Shown: piece by piece, positions 1-6,921 of the stretch
Layout: the number at the start of each line of letters is the position of its first letter
Position numbering within the stretch: position 1 is the stretch's first letter
Assembly: GCA_958436995.1 (NCBI GenBank)
Contig: CAUBMI010000042.1
Span: forward strand, 1 to 19,614
DNA from: an uncultured Collinsella sp.
GTDB taxonomy: Bacteria; Actinomycetota; Coriobacteriia; Coriobacteriales; Coriobacteriaceae
Direction: 5' to 3'
Length of the DNA: 19,614 nt
Notes under the pieces: model-generated
What the model saw: the letters and a program-made list of their open reading frames with translations, nothing else
Database searches by the model: none
Told to the model about the DNA's origin: nothing
Position numbers and translations under genes: made by a program

Positions 1-92
1 CCCCATAGGGGAGCTCCGGGCTTCACAGGGGCACGAATAGCCCACTCCGACCTGCGAAATCTGTACTCGCGATGCGAATGACGCCCCTAACC
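1..92. other. Left-edge intergenic stretch
   Basis: No credible coding region is visible. Short inverted repeats are present: CCCC/GGGG around positions 1-11 and GGGCT/AGCCC around 18-43. They could be the tail of a terminator for a gene outside the window, but there is no T-run, so no firm call is made. Confidence 0.3.
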
Positions 93-121
93 TTAAACTT
101 TAGCTTGAACTTAGCTATAAT
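93..121 (+). promoter_or_regulatory. Sigma70-type promoter for the structured leader/ncRNA
   Basis: A perfect -10 hexamer TATAAT lies at 116-121, with a -35-like TTAAAC at 93-98 and a 17-bp spacer. Transcription would start near 128, more than 300 nt before the first convincing protein start. This implies a long leader or a separate RNA gene. Confidence 0.6.
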
Positions 122-127
122 GCGCTA

Positions 128-450
128 CGTTCCTACCAGGCTGTGGTTGCGGACGGACGAAATGCCCGTCCTAGTCCAAGACAGACGCGGTCAAAGGGAT
201 CCACGTAAGCGACCGCGTGCGCGCGGCGCGATCATGGCGCGTCCTAGATGTAAGCCGCACCGTCCGTTCTACTTTCTTTGGGGCAATACCGCCTCGCGGG
301 CGAGCGGGCCAGTCGTGAAGGTGGCTGCGGCCTCCCGAGCAAACACCCCGGTGCGCAAGTGTGGGGTCAAATACCAGGTCAGCTGGTGGGAACAATCTGA
401 TATTCCGCGCAACGCACGGATCGTATACGACACAGAAGGCAGGGTAGTGG
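128..450 (+). ncRNA. Candidate structured RNA (possible raiA-motif RNA)
   Basis: This stretch of about 320 nt follows a good promoter. Its conceptual translation is not protein-like, although the frame happens to stay open. The two ends can pair: CTACC (133-137) with GGTAG (443-447) and CTGTG (141-145) with CACAG (431-435), closing a large domain. Internal perfect stems include ACGCGGTC/GACCGCGT (185-192/211-218), GGACGG/CCGTCC (151-156/166-171), CTCG/CGAG (293-296/301-304) and ACCAG/CTGGT (373-377/383-387). GGACGG could alternatively pair with CCGTCC at 260-265. The raiA gene lies downstream. A known RNA class, the raiA motif of Firmicutes and Actinobacteria, is often found near raiA, so it is a reasonable identity. 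I cannot confirm its consensus from memory, and a plain structured 5' leader for the lipoprotein gene is the alternative. Confidence 0.45.
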
Positions 451-470
451 ACATGGTGAGGGGCAGCTTG

Positions 471-1478
471 ATGCACGCGGCTCGGTTAGGTGCTGGGACC
501 GCAGCGGTCATCGCCGTTTTGGGCCTGAGCGGATGCGCGTTCAACCCGCTGTCTACGTTCACGACTCCCACGATCGACCAGATCGAGTACGAGACCGTCA
601 CGCCCGCGGTGTCGGATGATGCCCTGGTCACCCCCGGTACCCTGACGGTTGCCATCGATACCTCCGATGCGCCGCAGGCCATGCAGGGCGCTGACGGCGA
701 GCTCACGGGGTATGCAGTCGACGCTGCCCGCGCCCTCGCAAGCCGCATGGGCCTTAAGGTCGCCTTTGTCGATGCGTCCTCGGCAGGTTCCGCGCTCGGT
801 GACAAAAAGGCTGATATCTTTATCGGCGAGATCAACTCCACGGATGGGGACGTTAGCTCGCTCGGCACGTGCCTGTACGATGCCGCTTCCGTGTTCGGTA
901 AAACCAGCGATGGTGGGTCGCTGAGCGTTTCCACCGATACCCTTAACACGTCTACTCTGGGTATCCAGATGTCCTCGGCCTCGCAGGAGGCGCTTGCTAA
1001 GCAGAGCATCACCGCCAACCAAAAGACTTACTCCAACATCAACGAGTGCTTTGAGGCGCTCGAGTCCGGCGAGGTCGACTATGTGATCTGCGACTCCACG
1101 GCCGGCGGCTACCTTGCACGCCTGATGAGCGAGATCTCCTATGTCGGTGCGCTCGAGGCGCCCTCGACGCTTGGTGTTGCAGGCCTTTCGTCCAATGACG
1201 AACTGTGTCGTGCCGTGAGCGATGCCCTCGACGGTATTACGGCCGACGGCACGCTCGAGGCGGTCCACTGCGTCTGGTACGGCACGATGCCCTACGACCT
1301 CACCACTAAGACGGTTTCGGGCGCTAACGTGCAGCCGGGCGACTCTGAGTCCAGTGAGACCACGTCTTCCGGCAGCGAGTCCTCCGATTCCAACAATGAG
1401 ACCGCATCCTCCGAAGACAAATCGTCCAGCCAGGAAGACACCATCACCGACGACGACATTAACAAGCTTAATAGCTAG
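471..1478 (+). CDS. Extracellular solute-binding lipoprotein (family 3-like)
   Basis: Predicted lipid-anchored substrate-binding protein resembling the periplasmic-type receptors of amino-acid ABC transporters (SBP family 3), which deliver ligand to a permease. The N-terminus has a hydrophobic signal segment ending in the lipobox Leu-Ser-Gly-Cys. The mature part carries family-like stretches: an LTVAIDTSDAP-type first strand, a GELTGYAVDAARALASRMG segment, and VDYVICDSTAGGYLA. The last 45 or so residues are a Ser/Glu/Asp-rich, probably disordered tail. The start at 471 is chosen because GAGGGG sits 7 nt upstream (458-463). ATG 453 is an in-frame alternative that adds six residues. The frame is open back to 72, but that part does not look like protein. 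No permease or ATPase is adjacent, so the transported ligand and even a transport role are unproven. Confidence 0.8.
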   Translation: MHAARLGAGTAAVIAVLGLSGCAFNPLSTFTTPTIDQIEYETVTPAVSDDALVTPGTLTVAIDTSDAPQAMQGADGELTGYAVDAARALASRMGLKVAFVDASSAGSALGDKKADIFIGEINSTDGDVSSLGTCLYDAASVFGKTSDGGSLSVSTDTLNTSTLGIQMSSASQEALAKQSITANQKTYSNINECFEALESGEVDYVICDSTAGGYLARLMSEISYVGALEAPSTLGVAGLSSNDELCRAVSDALDGITADGTLEAVHCVWYGTMPYDLTTKTVSGANVQPGDSESSETTSSGSESSDSNNETASSEDKSSSQEDTITDDDINKLNS

Positions 1479-1496
1479 TTATTGCTAGGGGTGGCG

Positions 1497-1515
1497 TCTC
1501 CTATGCGCTAGGAGA
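1497..1515 (+). other. Stem-loop after the lipoprotein gene
   Basis: TCTCCTA (1497-1503) pairs perfectly with TAGGAGA (1509-1515) around a 5-nt loop. There is no T-run, so it is not a classical terminator by itself. It lies just before the terminator at 1545. Confidence 0.35.
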
Positions 1516-1544
1516 GATGCCTCTTCACGGTTTCAACACGCACT

Positions 1545-1578
1545 GCCGGGCTTCCCCAATAGGGGAGACCGGCTTTTT
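1545..1578 (+). terminator. Rho-independent terminator after the lipoprotein gene
   Basis: GCCGG (1545-1549) pairs with CCGGC (1569-1573), and inside it CCCC pairs with GGGG around an AATA loop. A run of five T follows at 1574-1578. It separates the lipoprotein transcript from hpf. Confidence 0.75.
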
Positions 1579-1795
1579 CATCTCTATAAAACCAGCAGGT
1601 CAAAGCCAATTTTCGGGACCAAATACAAAGTCGCCGGCTCCCTCCTATAGCGCACTTTGCCACAGAAAAGTGCGAGACTTCGGTATGCGGTATCAAGCAA
1701 TCGTTATTCGGGTCTTTGGGAATCCGCGTGATTAAATGCACGGCAATGGGTACATAGCCAGTACAGTAAGTCCCCGAGGCAGATTGGAGCCACGT
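1579..1795 (+). promoter_or_regulatory. Leader region upstream of hpf with a stem-loop
   Basis: About 215 nt separate the terminator from the hpf start. A perfect 8-bp stem, CGCACTTT (1651-1658) with AAAGTGCG (1667-1674) around an 8-nt loop, is the clearest structure. I found no convincing -35/-10 pair, but a promoter is expected because a terminator lies just before. Structured 5' leaders of raiA genes are known in other bacteria; identity with any named motif is not established here. Confidence 0.4.
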
Positions 1796-2380
1796 ATGGA
1801 TATCAAGGTTTCTGGACGCAAGACGACGGTAACCGATGCTCTGCGTGCGCATGTGGATGAGAAGATCGGCGAGGCGCTCAAGGTTTTCGATATCGAGCCC
1901 ATGACGGTCGACGTTGTACTTCGCTATGAGAAGAACCCCTCGAACCCCAACCCGGCAATCGTCGAGGTTACGGTTCGCGCCCGCGGTTCGGTGATTCGCG
2001 TTGCCGAGCACGGTGCAGATATGTACGCCGCCATCGACCTCTCCGCCGATAAGGTCACCCGCCAGCTGCGTAAGTTCAAGACCAAGGTCGTGGACAACCG
2101 CCAGGGCGGTGCCAGCGCCGCGGATGTCGCGCCGGTCGAGCGAGTCGAGGATCTGGCCGACCTGCTGCTGCCCGAGGAGGAGGACGACCTGCTCGTCCGC
2201 GAGAAGGTTATCGACGTCACCCCGATGACTGAGGAGCAGGCGCTGGTGCAGACCGATCTGCTGGGCCACGACTTCTACGTGTTCGAGAACGCGACGACTG
2301 GCCTCATCAATGTGGTGTATCACCGTAAGAATGGTGGATATGGCATCATCAAGCCCCGCATCGAAACACTTGACGAGTAA
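1796..2380 (+). CDS. hpf: Long-form ribosome hibernation promoting factor (HPF/RaiA)
   Basis: Cytoplasmic ribosome-binding stress protein of 194 residues. Its N-terminal domain (about 1-100) starts MDIKVSGRKTTVTDALRAHV, typical of the HPF/RaiA/YfiA fold that occupies the decoding region of the 30S subunit. An acidic linker (about 110-140) joins it to a conserved C-terminal dimerisation domain ending in a YHRKNGGYGIIKP-type sequence. The two-domain length marks the long form, which in other bacteria forms inactive 100S ribosome dimers. The start at 1796 is supported by TGGAG upstream and by homology beginning exactly there; the frame extends to 1736, but those codons look like leader. The gene is bounded by terminators on both sides. 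It is usually induced in stationary phase or starvation, but no signal for that could be read here. Confidence 0.95.
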   Translation: MDIKVSGRKTTVTDALRAHVDEKIGEALKVFDIEPMTVDVVLRYEKNPSNPNPAIVEVTVRARGSVIRVAEHGADMYAAIDLSADKVTRQLRKFKTKVVDNRQGGASAADVAPVERVEDLADLLLPEEEDDLLVREKVIDVTPMTEEQALVQTDLLGHDFYVFENATTGLINVVYHRKNGGYGIIKPRIETLDE

Positions 2381-2409
2381 AATACGTTAACTTGCATGAG
2401 TTAACGGTT

Positions 2410-2441
2410 GGCGGCCATCCCATGCGGGTGGCCGCCTTTTT
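2410..2441 (+). terminator. Rho-independent terminator after hpf
   Basis: A GC-rich stem of about 11 bp (GGCGGCCATCC, 2410-2420, against the arm ending GGCCGCC at 2436) is followed by five T (2437-2441). A second stem, CGTTAAC/GTTAACG (2385-2391/2400-2406), lies just before. The degV Shine-Dalgarno begins only a few bases after the T-run, so degV transcription must involve readthrough or an unrecognised promoter. Confidence 0.85.
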
Positions 2442-2459
2442 ACGTAAGGAGTCGCTTTG

Positions 2460-3413
2460 ATGGACAAGGCCGCATCCGCCGGTCATTCTGACCGTTGCCG
2501 CATCGTCGTCGATACCTGCTGCGACTTTAGCCCCGAGGTCGCCGCGAACCTCGATGTCGATATCTTGGGCTTCCCCTTTATCATCGATGGCGAGGAGCGC
2601 ACGGACGATATCTGGTCGAGCATCACACCCAAGGAGTTCTACGACCGCATGCGCGCCGGCGCTCGCGTGTCTACCTCCGCCGTGTCGCTCGGTCGCTATA
2701 TCGAGTTCTTTACCAAGTGCGCCAAAGAGGGCACGCCCACGGTCTACCTGTGCTTTACCTCGGCGCTGTCGTCGAGCTACAACTCCGCGTGCCAGGCGGC
2801 GGACGCCGTGCGCGCCGAGTATCCCGATTTTGAGCTGTACGTGGTCGACAACGCTCTGCCCTGTGCGACCGGTGAGCTCTTGGCGCTCGAGGCCGTCCGT
2901 CAACGCTCGGCGGGACTGACCGCTAAGCAGCTGGTCGACTGGGCAAACGAGGCCAAGACTTACGTCCACGGCTACTTTACGCTCGAGAGCTTTGACGCGC
3001 TGGCTGCCGGCGGCCGCATTCCGCCCGCGGCGGCACAGCTCACGGCAAAGCTCGACGTCAAACCCGAGCTGTCCTACGACCTGGCCGGCTCGCTGTCGCT
3101 GATCGGCGTCAACCGCGGTCGCAAGAAGGCACTCAAGTCCATTCTCAAGTCGTTCCGCGAGAACTATGTGCCCGATCGCACCATGCCCATCGCCATTATG
3201 ACTGCCGATGCCGAGAAGGATGGTGACTGGCTCGAGGCCGCCGTTCGCAAGGAGGAGGGCTGCGCCGACGTCACGATTATCCGTAGCTCCGTCGGTCCCA
3301 CCATCGGCTCGCACGTGGGCCCCGGCATGGTGGCCTGCGCGTTTTGGGGCAAGAACCGCGCCGACAAGGCGTCGCTTTCCGACCGCATCGCCCGCCGCGT
3401 GCGCGGTCAGTAG
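2460..3413 (+). CDS. DegV family fatty-acid-binding protein (FakB-like)
   Basis: Predicted cytoplasmic DegV-fold protein of 317 residues. Characterised members (FakB) bind one fatty acid and present it to the kinase FakA for phosphorylation and entry into phospholipid synthesis. Family hallmarks are a VVDTCCDFSPE-type opening, RVSTSAVS (the conserved Ser-Thr-Ser ligand-carboxylate loop), a SSALSSSYNSA segment, GGRIPP in the C-terminal half, and a GPTIGSHVGPGM motif near the end. ATG 2460 is chosen over the overlapping TTG 2457 because AAGGAG (2446-2451) is 8 nt upstream. No fakA gene is visible in the window. Which fatty acid it prefers cannot be told from sequence alone. Confidence 0.9.
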   Translation: MDKAASAGHSDRCRIVVDTCCDFSPEVAANLDVDILGFPFIIDGEERTDDIWSSITPKEFYDRMRAGARVSTSAVSLGRYIEFFTKCAKEGTPTVYLCFTSALSSSYNSACQAADAVRAEYPDFELYVVDNALPCATGELLALEAVRQRSAGLTAKQLVDWANEAKTYVHGYFTLESFDALAAGGRIPPAAAQLTAKLDVKPELSYDLAGSLSLIGVNRGRKKALKSILKSFRENYVPDRTMPIAIMTADAEKDGDWLEAAVRKEEGCADVTIIRSSVGPTIGSHVGPGMVACAFWGKNRADKASLSDRIARRVRGQ

Positions 3414-3511
3414 GCAAGTAACGCGGCCGTAATCGATCCCAACTCACAGCCCAAACGCTGGCACCGAGTATTCAACCTGGTAATAACACCCAACCCAAAA
3501 GGAAAGGTTTC
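3414..3511 (+). promoter_or_regulatory. Possible weak promoter for the dehydrogenase operon
   Basis: This 98-bp gap contains CTGGCA (3458-3463), 17 bp from TAATAA (3481-3486), a poor match to a sigma70 promoter. A strong Shine-Dalgarno GGAAAGG (3501-3507) directly precedes the ATG. No terminator for degV is visible, so cotranscription with degV is also possible. Confidence 0.25.
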
Positions 3512-4555
3512 ATGGCAAACAAGCTCTCCGTCGCATTCATCGGCACCGGAATCATGGGTGCCCCCATTGCCGGCCACATCCTGGATGCCGGCTATCCCGT
3601 CACGGTCAACAACCGCACCAAGTCCAAGGCCGCCGCGCTCATCGAGCGCGGTGCCGTCTGGGCCGATACCCCGGCCGATGCCGTGGCTAACGCCGATGTC
3701 GTCTTTACCATGGTGGGCTATCCCTCCGAGGTCGAGGAGCTCTACCTGGCGGGCGACGGCCTGCTCGCGTGCACCAAGCCGGGCGCGGTCTTGATCGACC
3801 TCACCACGAGCTCGCCCGAGCTCGCCCGTGACATTGCCGAGGCCGCCCAGGTTTCTGGTCGCATGGCGTTTGACTGCCCCGTCACCGGCGGCGAGTCGGG
3901 CGCTATCGCCGGTACGCTCACGGCTATCGTGGGCGCTACCGAGAACGACATCGCGCCGGTCCGCGACATCCTTGCCACCTTTGCGGCCAACATCTGCTGC
4001 TTCGACGGTGCCGGCAAGGGCCAGGCTGCCAAGCTCGCCAACCAGGTGTCGCTGGGCGCCTGCATGGTCGGCATGGCAGACGCCATGGCATTTGCCGAGC
4101 TGAGCGGCCTTGATCTGGAGAAGACCCGTCAGATGATCCTGGGCGGCACCGGCAAGTCCGGCGCCATGGAGAGCCTGGCGCCCAAGGCGCTTGACGGCGA
4201 CTACAAGCCCGGCTTTATGGTCGAGCACTTCATTAAGGACCTGCGCTTGGCGCTCGCTTACGCCGATGACCGCGAGCTCGCGCTGCCCGGCGCCGACGTC
4301 GCCTTTACGCTCTACGACATGCTCGACGCCATCGGTGGTGCCAAGCTGGGCACCCAGGCCATCACGGTCCTCTACAAGGAGGAGGCCGACGCCATCGCCG
4401 CCGGTCTGGACTGGTCGCAGTATCGCCCCGAGGAGCACGGTGCCCACGAGGACGGCTGCGGTTGCGGCGAGCACGGCGAGGACCACGAGTGCTGCGGCGG
4501 CCACGGCCATGACGACGGCCACGAGTGCTGCTGCGGCCACCATCACGGGGAGTAA
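3512..4555 (+). CDS. Beta-hydroxyacid dehydrogenase with Cys/His-rich tail
   Basis: NAD(P)-dependent oxidoreductase of the 3-hydroxyisobutyrate / tartronate-semialdehyde reductase (GarR/GlxR) family, 347 residues. Visible features are the Rossmann motif FIGTGIMGAP (10-19), NRTKSK after strand two (34-39, suggesting NADP use), the substrate-binding DCPVTGG (121-127), and GKGQAAKLANQ with the catalytic Lys174. Family members are usually near 290-300 residues. Here about 40 extra residues (309-347) hold 7 Cys and 10 His with Gly/Asp/Glu, a likely metal-binding appendix. The substrate is not predictable. The next gene starts 5 nt after the stop, so they are probably cotranslated. Confidence 0.9.
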   Translation: MANKLSVAFIGTGIMGAPIAGHILDAGYPVTVNNRTKSKAAALIERGAVWADTPADAVANADVVFTMVGYPSEVEELYLAGDGLLACTKPGAVLIDLTTSSPELARDIAEAAQVSGRMAFDCPVTGGESGAIAGTLTAIVGATENDIAPVRDILATFAANICCFDGAGKGQAAKLANQVSLGACMVGMADAMAFAELSGLDLEKTRQMILGGTGKSGAMESLAPKALDGDYKPGFMVEHFIKDLRLALAYADDRELALPGADVAFTLYDMLDAIGGAKLGTQAITVLYKEEADAIAAGLDWSQYRPEEHGAHEDGCGCGEHGEDHECCGGHGHDDGHECCCGHHHGE

Positions 4556-4560
4556 CGCCC

Positions 4561-4989
4561 ATGAGCTGGACGTTCGTGGTGCTTGCGCTGCTGCTCTTTC
4601 TCTTTGCGATTTACATCGGCTTTTTGTGCGGCCAGTGGGCGTGCGAAAAGCGCGTCATCACCAAGCGCGACTACTGGATCGCCAACTTTGCGGGTGCGGC
4701 GGCAGTCGTCCTGCTGACCTGGATGTTTTCGCTGTTCCCGCTGGTGCAGTTTGCGCCGATCGGCTGGCTCGGCGGCTTTATCGCCGGTCTTAAGATGAGC
4801 TTTGGCGAGTCCGTTGGCCCGTGGCGCAAGCACGACGAGGTCTTTAACGTCAACAAGGCCCATCGCGCCGCCGCCGACGCGGGCGACGCCGAGGAGCGCC
4901 GCCGCGCGCGTCGCAATGGCGCGGCCGACCGACAGCTCATCTCGGTCACCGATGACAGCAAGGGTGCTGGCAAGCACGCTAAGAAATAG
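4561..4989 (+). CDS. Small membrane protein of unknown function
   Basis: I do not recognise a family. The 142-residue product has hydrophobic segments at about 4-22, 41-58 and 60-77, so it is probably an integral membrane protein. A charged, Ala/Arg-rich tail of about 60 residues ends Gly-Lys-His-Ala-Lys-Lys. ATG 4561 is preferred because it follows the previous stop by 5 nt and has GGGGAG 9 nt upstream, inside the preceding gene. It sits in a tight run with the dehydrogenase before it and a HEAT-like protein 15 nt after it. The sequence does not show whether these act together. Confidence 0.75.
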   Translation: MSWTFVVLALLLFLFAIYIGFLCGQWACEKRVITKRDYWIANFAGAAAVVLLTWMFSLFPLVQFAPIGWLGGFIAGLKMSFGESVGPWRKHDEVFNVNKAHRAAADAGDAEERRRARRNGAADRQLISVTDDSKGAGKHAKK

Positions 4990-5004
4990 TAAGAAGAGGT
5001 AACT

Positions 5005-5703
5005 ATGGCAGAAAATAAAGACGAACAGCTCACCGACGAGGAGCTGGCACAGCTTCAGCTGGCAGAGGAGAATGAGAACGCCGTCGACCGCCTGGTCCAA
5101 GAGCTCGGCTGCCCCACGCGCCGCATCCGCCAGTTTGCCGCCCGTGTGCTGCACCTGCTTGCCGAGCGCGATCCGCAGCGCGTCGTGCCCTGCGTGCCAG
5201 CGCTGATCGAGGCGCTCGACCGCCCCGAGGCACAGACCCGCTGGGAGGCGCTCGATGCCCTGGCGGCGCTCGCCACCACCTGCCCCGAGCAGATGGAGGA
5301 CGCCTTTGAGGGCGCCGAGACCGCGCTGTTCGACGAGATTTCCTCCACGCTGCGCTATGCCGCCTTCCGCCTGCTGTGCGTGTGGGGTGCCACGAGTGTC
5401 GAGCGTTCGCGCGAGGCCTGGCCCATCCTGGACGAGGCCATCCAGTGCTACCACGGCGACCTTGAGTATCGCGATATGCTCGGTTGCCTGTACGAGTTTT
5501 GCCAGGGCGAGATCGACGCCGAGGTTGCCGAGAAGCTTGCGCTGCGCCTTAAGTTCGATGCCGAGAACGGCAAGGGCAGCTATCTCAAGGCGCGTTCGAG
5601 CGAGATTTGCGAAATGCTTGTTAAACGTTTTGGCCTGGATCTCTCCAAAAAGAAGAAGCGTGCTAGCGTTAAAAAATCTGACGACGCCGAAGACGAGGAG
5701 TAA
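5005..5703 (+). CDS. HEAT-repeat-like protein
   Basis: Cytoplasmic, all-helical protein of 232 residues. After an acidic N-terminus (1-25), residues about 27-135 show helix pairs typical of HEAT/ARM repeats, such as RRIRQFAARVLHLLAE, VVPCVPALIEALD and QTRWEALDALAALA. These repeats usually form protein-binding solenoids. The C-terminus is a Lys-rich patch (SKKKKRASVKK) followed by an acidic tail. AGAGG lies upstream of the ATG. The stop is 6 nt before the isocitrate dehydrogenase start, so translational coupling is likely. A scaffold or regulator of a neighbouring enzyme is an inference only; no catalytic motif is visible. Confidence 0.75.
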   Translation: MAENKDEQLTDEELAQLQLAEENENAVDRLVQELGCPTRRIRQFAARVLHLLAERDPQRVVPCVPALIEALDRPEAQTRWEALDALAALATTCPEQMEDAFEGAETALFDEISSTLRYAAFRLLCVWGATSVERSREAWPILDEAIQCYHGDLEYRDMLGCLYEFCQGEIDAEVAEKLALRLKFDAENGKGSYLKARSSEICEMLVKRFGLDLSKKKKRASVKKSDDAEDEE

Positions 5704-5709
5704 CAGATT

Positions 5710-6795
5710 ATGGCGCACGATGTAGTCCTGATTCCCGGTGACGGCATCGGTCCCGAGATTACGCAGGCCATGCGCCGCGTGGTCGAGGCCACCGGTGTCC
5801 AGATCAACTGGAACGTCCAGGAGGCCGGTGCCGGCGTCATGGACGAGTTTGGCACGCCGCTGCCCCAACATGTGCTCGATGCGGTCGCCGAGACCAAGGT
5901 TGCCATCAAGGGCCCCATCACCACGCCGGTCGGCACAGGCTTCCGCAGCGTTAACGTCGCCCTGCGCAAGCACTTCGACCTGTACGCCTGCGTGCGCCCC
6001 TGCCTGTCGCAGCCGGGCGACGGCTCGCGCTTCCGCGACGTCGACCTGGTCATCGTGCGCGAGAACACCGAGGACCTCTACGCCGGCATCGAGTTCGATG
6101 AGGGCGCTGCCGAGGTCGAGGAGCTCTCACAGCTCGTCGAGCGTTCGGGCCAAAAGACCTTCGCCGCCGATTCCGCCATCTCGATCAAGCCGATCTCCAT
6201 CGCCAAGAGCCGTCGCATTGTGGAGTATGCCTTTGAGTACGCCCGCCGCTGCGGCCGCAAAAAGGTGACGGCCGTGCACAAGGCCAATATCATGAAGGCG
6301 ACCGACGGCCTGTTCCTGCGCGTTGCGCGCGAGGTGGCCGCGGGCTATCCCGATATCGAGTTCAACGACAAGATCGTCGACGCCACCTGCATGGGCCTGG
6401 TCCAGAACCCCAACGACTTCGATGTCCTGGTGCTGCCCAACCTGTACGGCGACATCGTGAGCGACCTGTGCGCCGGCCTGGTGGGCGGTCTGGGCATGGC
6501 ACCCGGCTCCAACATCGGTGCCGACTGCGCAATCTTTGAGGCTACGCACGGCTCCGCGCCCGATATCGCTGGCCAGGATGTCGCCAACCCCACGGCCGAG
6601 ATTCTCTCTGCTGCGATGATGCTCGATCACCTGGGCGAGAACGACGCCGCCAACCGCATTCGCGCCGCCGTCTCCGCCACGCTTGACGAGGGCGAGCAGG
6701 TTACCGGTGACGTGCGTCGTGCTCAGACCGGCTCCGTCGAGGGGGCCGTGGGCACGCAGGCCTTTGCCGATGCCGTTATCGCGCACCTGGCCTAA
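5710..6795 (+). CDS. icd: Isocitrate dehydrogenase, NAD-type (isocitrate/isopropylmalate family)
   Basis: Decarboxylating dehydrogenase that most likely converts isocitrate to 2-oxoglutarate with NAD(P), supplying glutamate precursors. At 361 residues it has the short, IDH3-like form. Visible motifs are IPGDGIGPE (8-16), the isocitrate-binding SVNVALRK (80-87; IPMDH lacks this Ser-x-Asn pattern), VRENTEDLYAG (117-126), catalytic Lys191 in VHKANIMK, the metal-binding NLYGDIVSDLCAG (244-256), and HGSAPDIAGQDVANP (280-294) at the cofactor site. Homoisocitrate or isopropylmalate specificity is a less likely alternative, and no leucine genes are nearby. It is the last gene of a close-packed set starting at 3512. 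Confidence 0.88.
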   Translation: MAHDVVLIPGDGIGPEITQAMRRVVEATGVQINWNVQEAGAGVMDEFGTPLPQHVLDAVAETKVAIKGPITTPVGTGFRSVNVALRKHFDLYACVRPCLSQPGDGSRFRDVDLVIVRENTEDLYAGIEFDEGAAEVEELSQLVERSGQKTFAADSAISIKPISIAKSRRIVEYAFEYARRCGRKKVTAVHKANIMKATDGLFLRVAREVAAGYPDIEFNDKIVDATCMGLVQNPNDFDVLVLPNLYGDIVSDLCAGLVGGLGMAPGSNIGADCAIFEATHGSAPDIAGQDVANPTAEILSAAMMLDHLGENDAANRIRAAVSATLDEGEQVTGDVRRAQTGSVEGAVGTQAFADAVIAHLA

Positions 6796-6853
6796 GGCAC
6801 GCACGCTGCAAACGCCTAAATAGTACTTAAGTGTTTGCGTATAACCTAAGAAT

Positions 6854-6890
6854 GAATACGCCCGGCGCCTCGTCGGGCGTATTCTATTGG
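6854..6890 (+). terminator. Inverted repeat / probable terminator after icd
   Basis: GAATACGCCCG (6854-6864) and CGGGCGTATTC (6874-6884) form a perfect 11-bp stem around a 9-nt loop. The downstream sequence has only scattered T, so termination may be partial. It separates icd from the membrane protein gene at 6922. Confidence 0.6.
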
Positions 6891-6921
6891 GGACTATGTT
6901 TCCTAACAAGGAGTAATTGAT

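Noticed and set aside
128..450. RNase P RNA, tmRNA or SRP RNA
   Set aside because: None of the remembered conserved cores (GAGGAAAGTCC of RNase P, the alanyl-tRNA-like ends of tmRNA, the GGAAGGAAGCAGCC-type SRP loop) is present.
72..470. N-terminal extension of the lipoprotein from an ATG at 72
   Set aside because: The translated sequence is Arg/Pro-rich without domain character, it would bury the signal peptide and lipobox deep inside the protein, and the DNA instead shows RNA-like stems and its own promoter.
1736..1795. Longer hpf product starting at 1736
   Set aside because: HPF homology starts exactly at the ATG at 1796, which has an upstream TGGAG; the additional 20 codons look like leader.
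5710..6795. 3-isopropylmalate dehydrogenase (LeuB)
   Set aside because: The SVNVALRK motif is of the isocitrate type, and no leucine biosynthesis genes adjoin.
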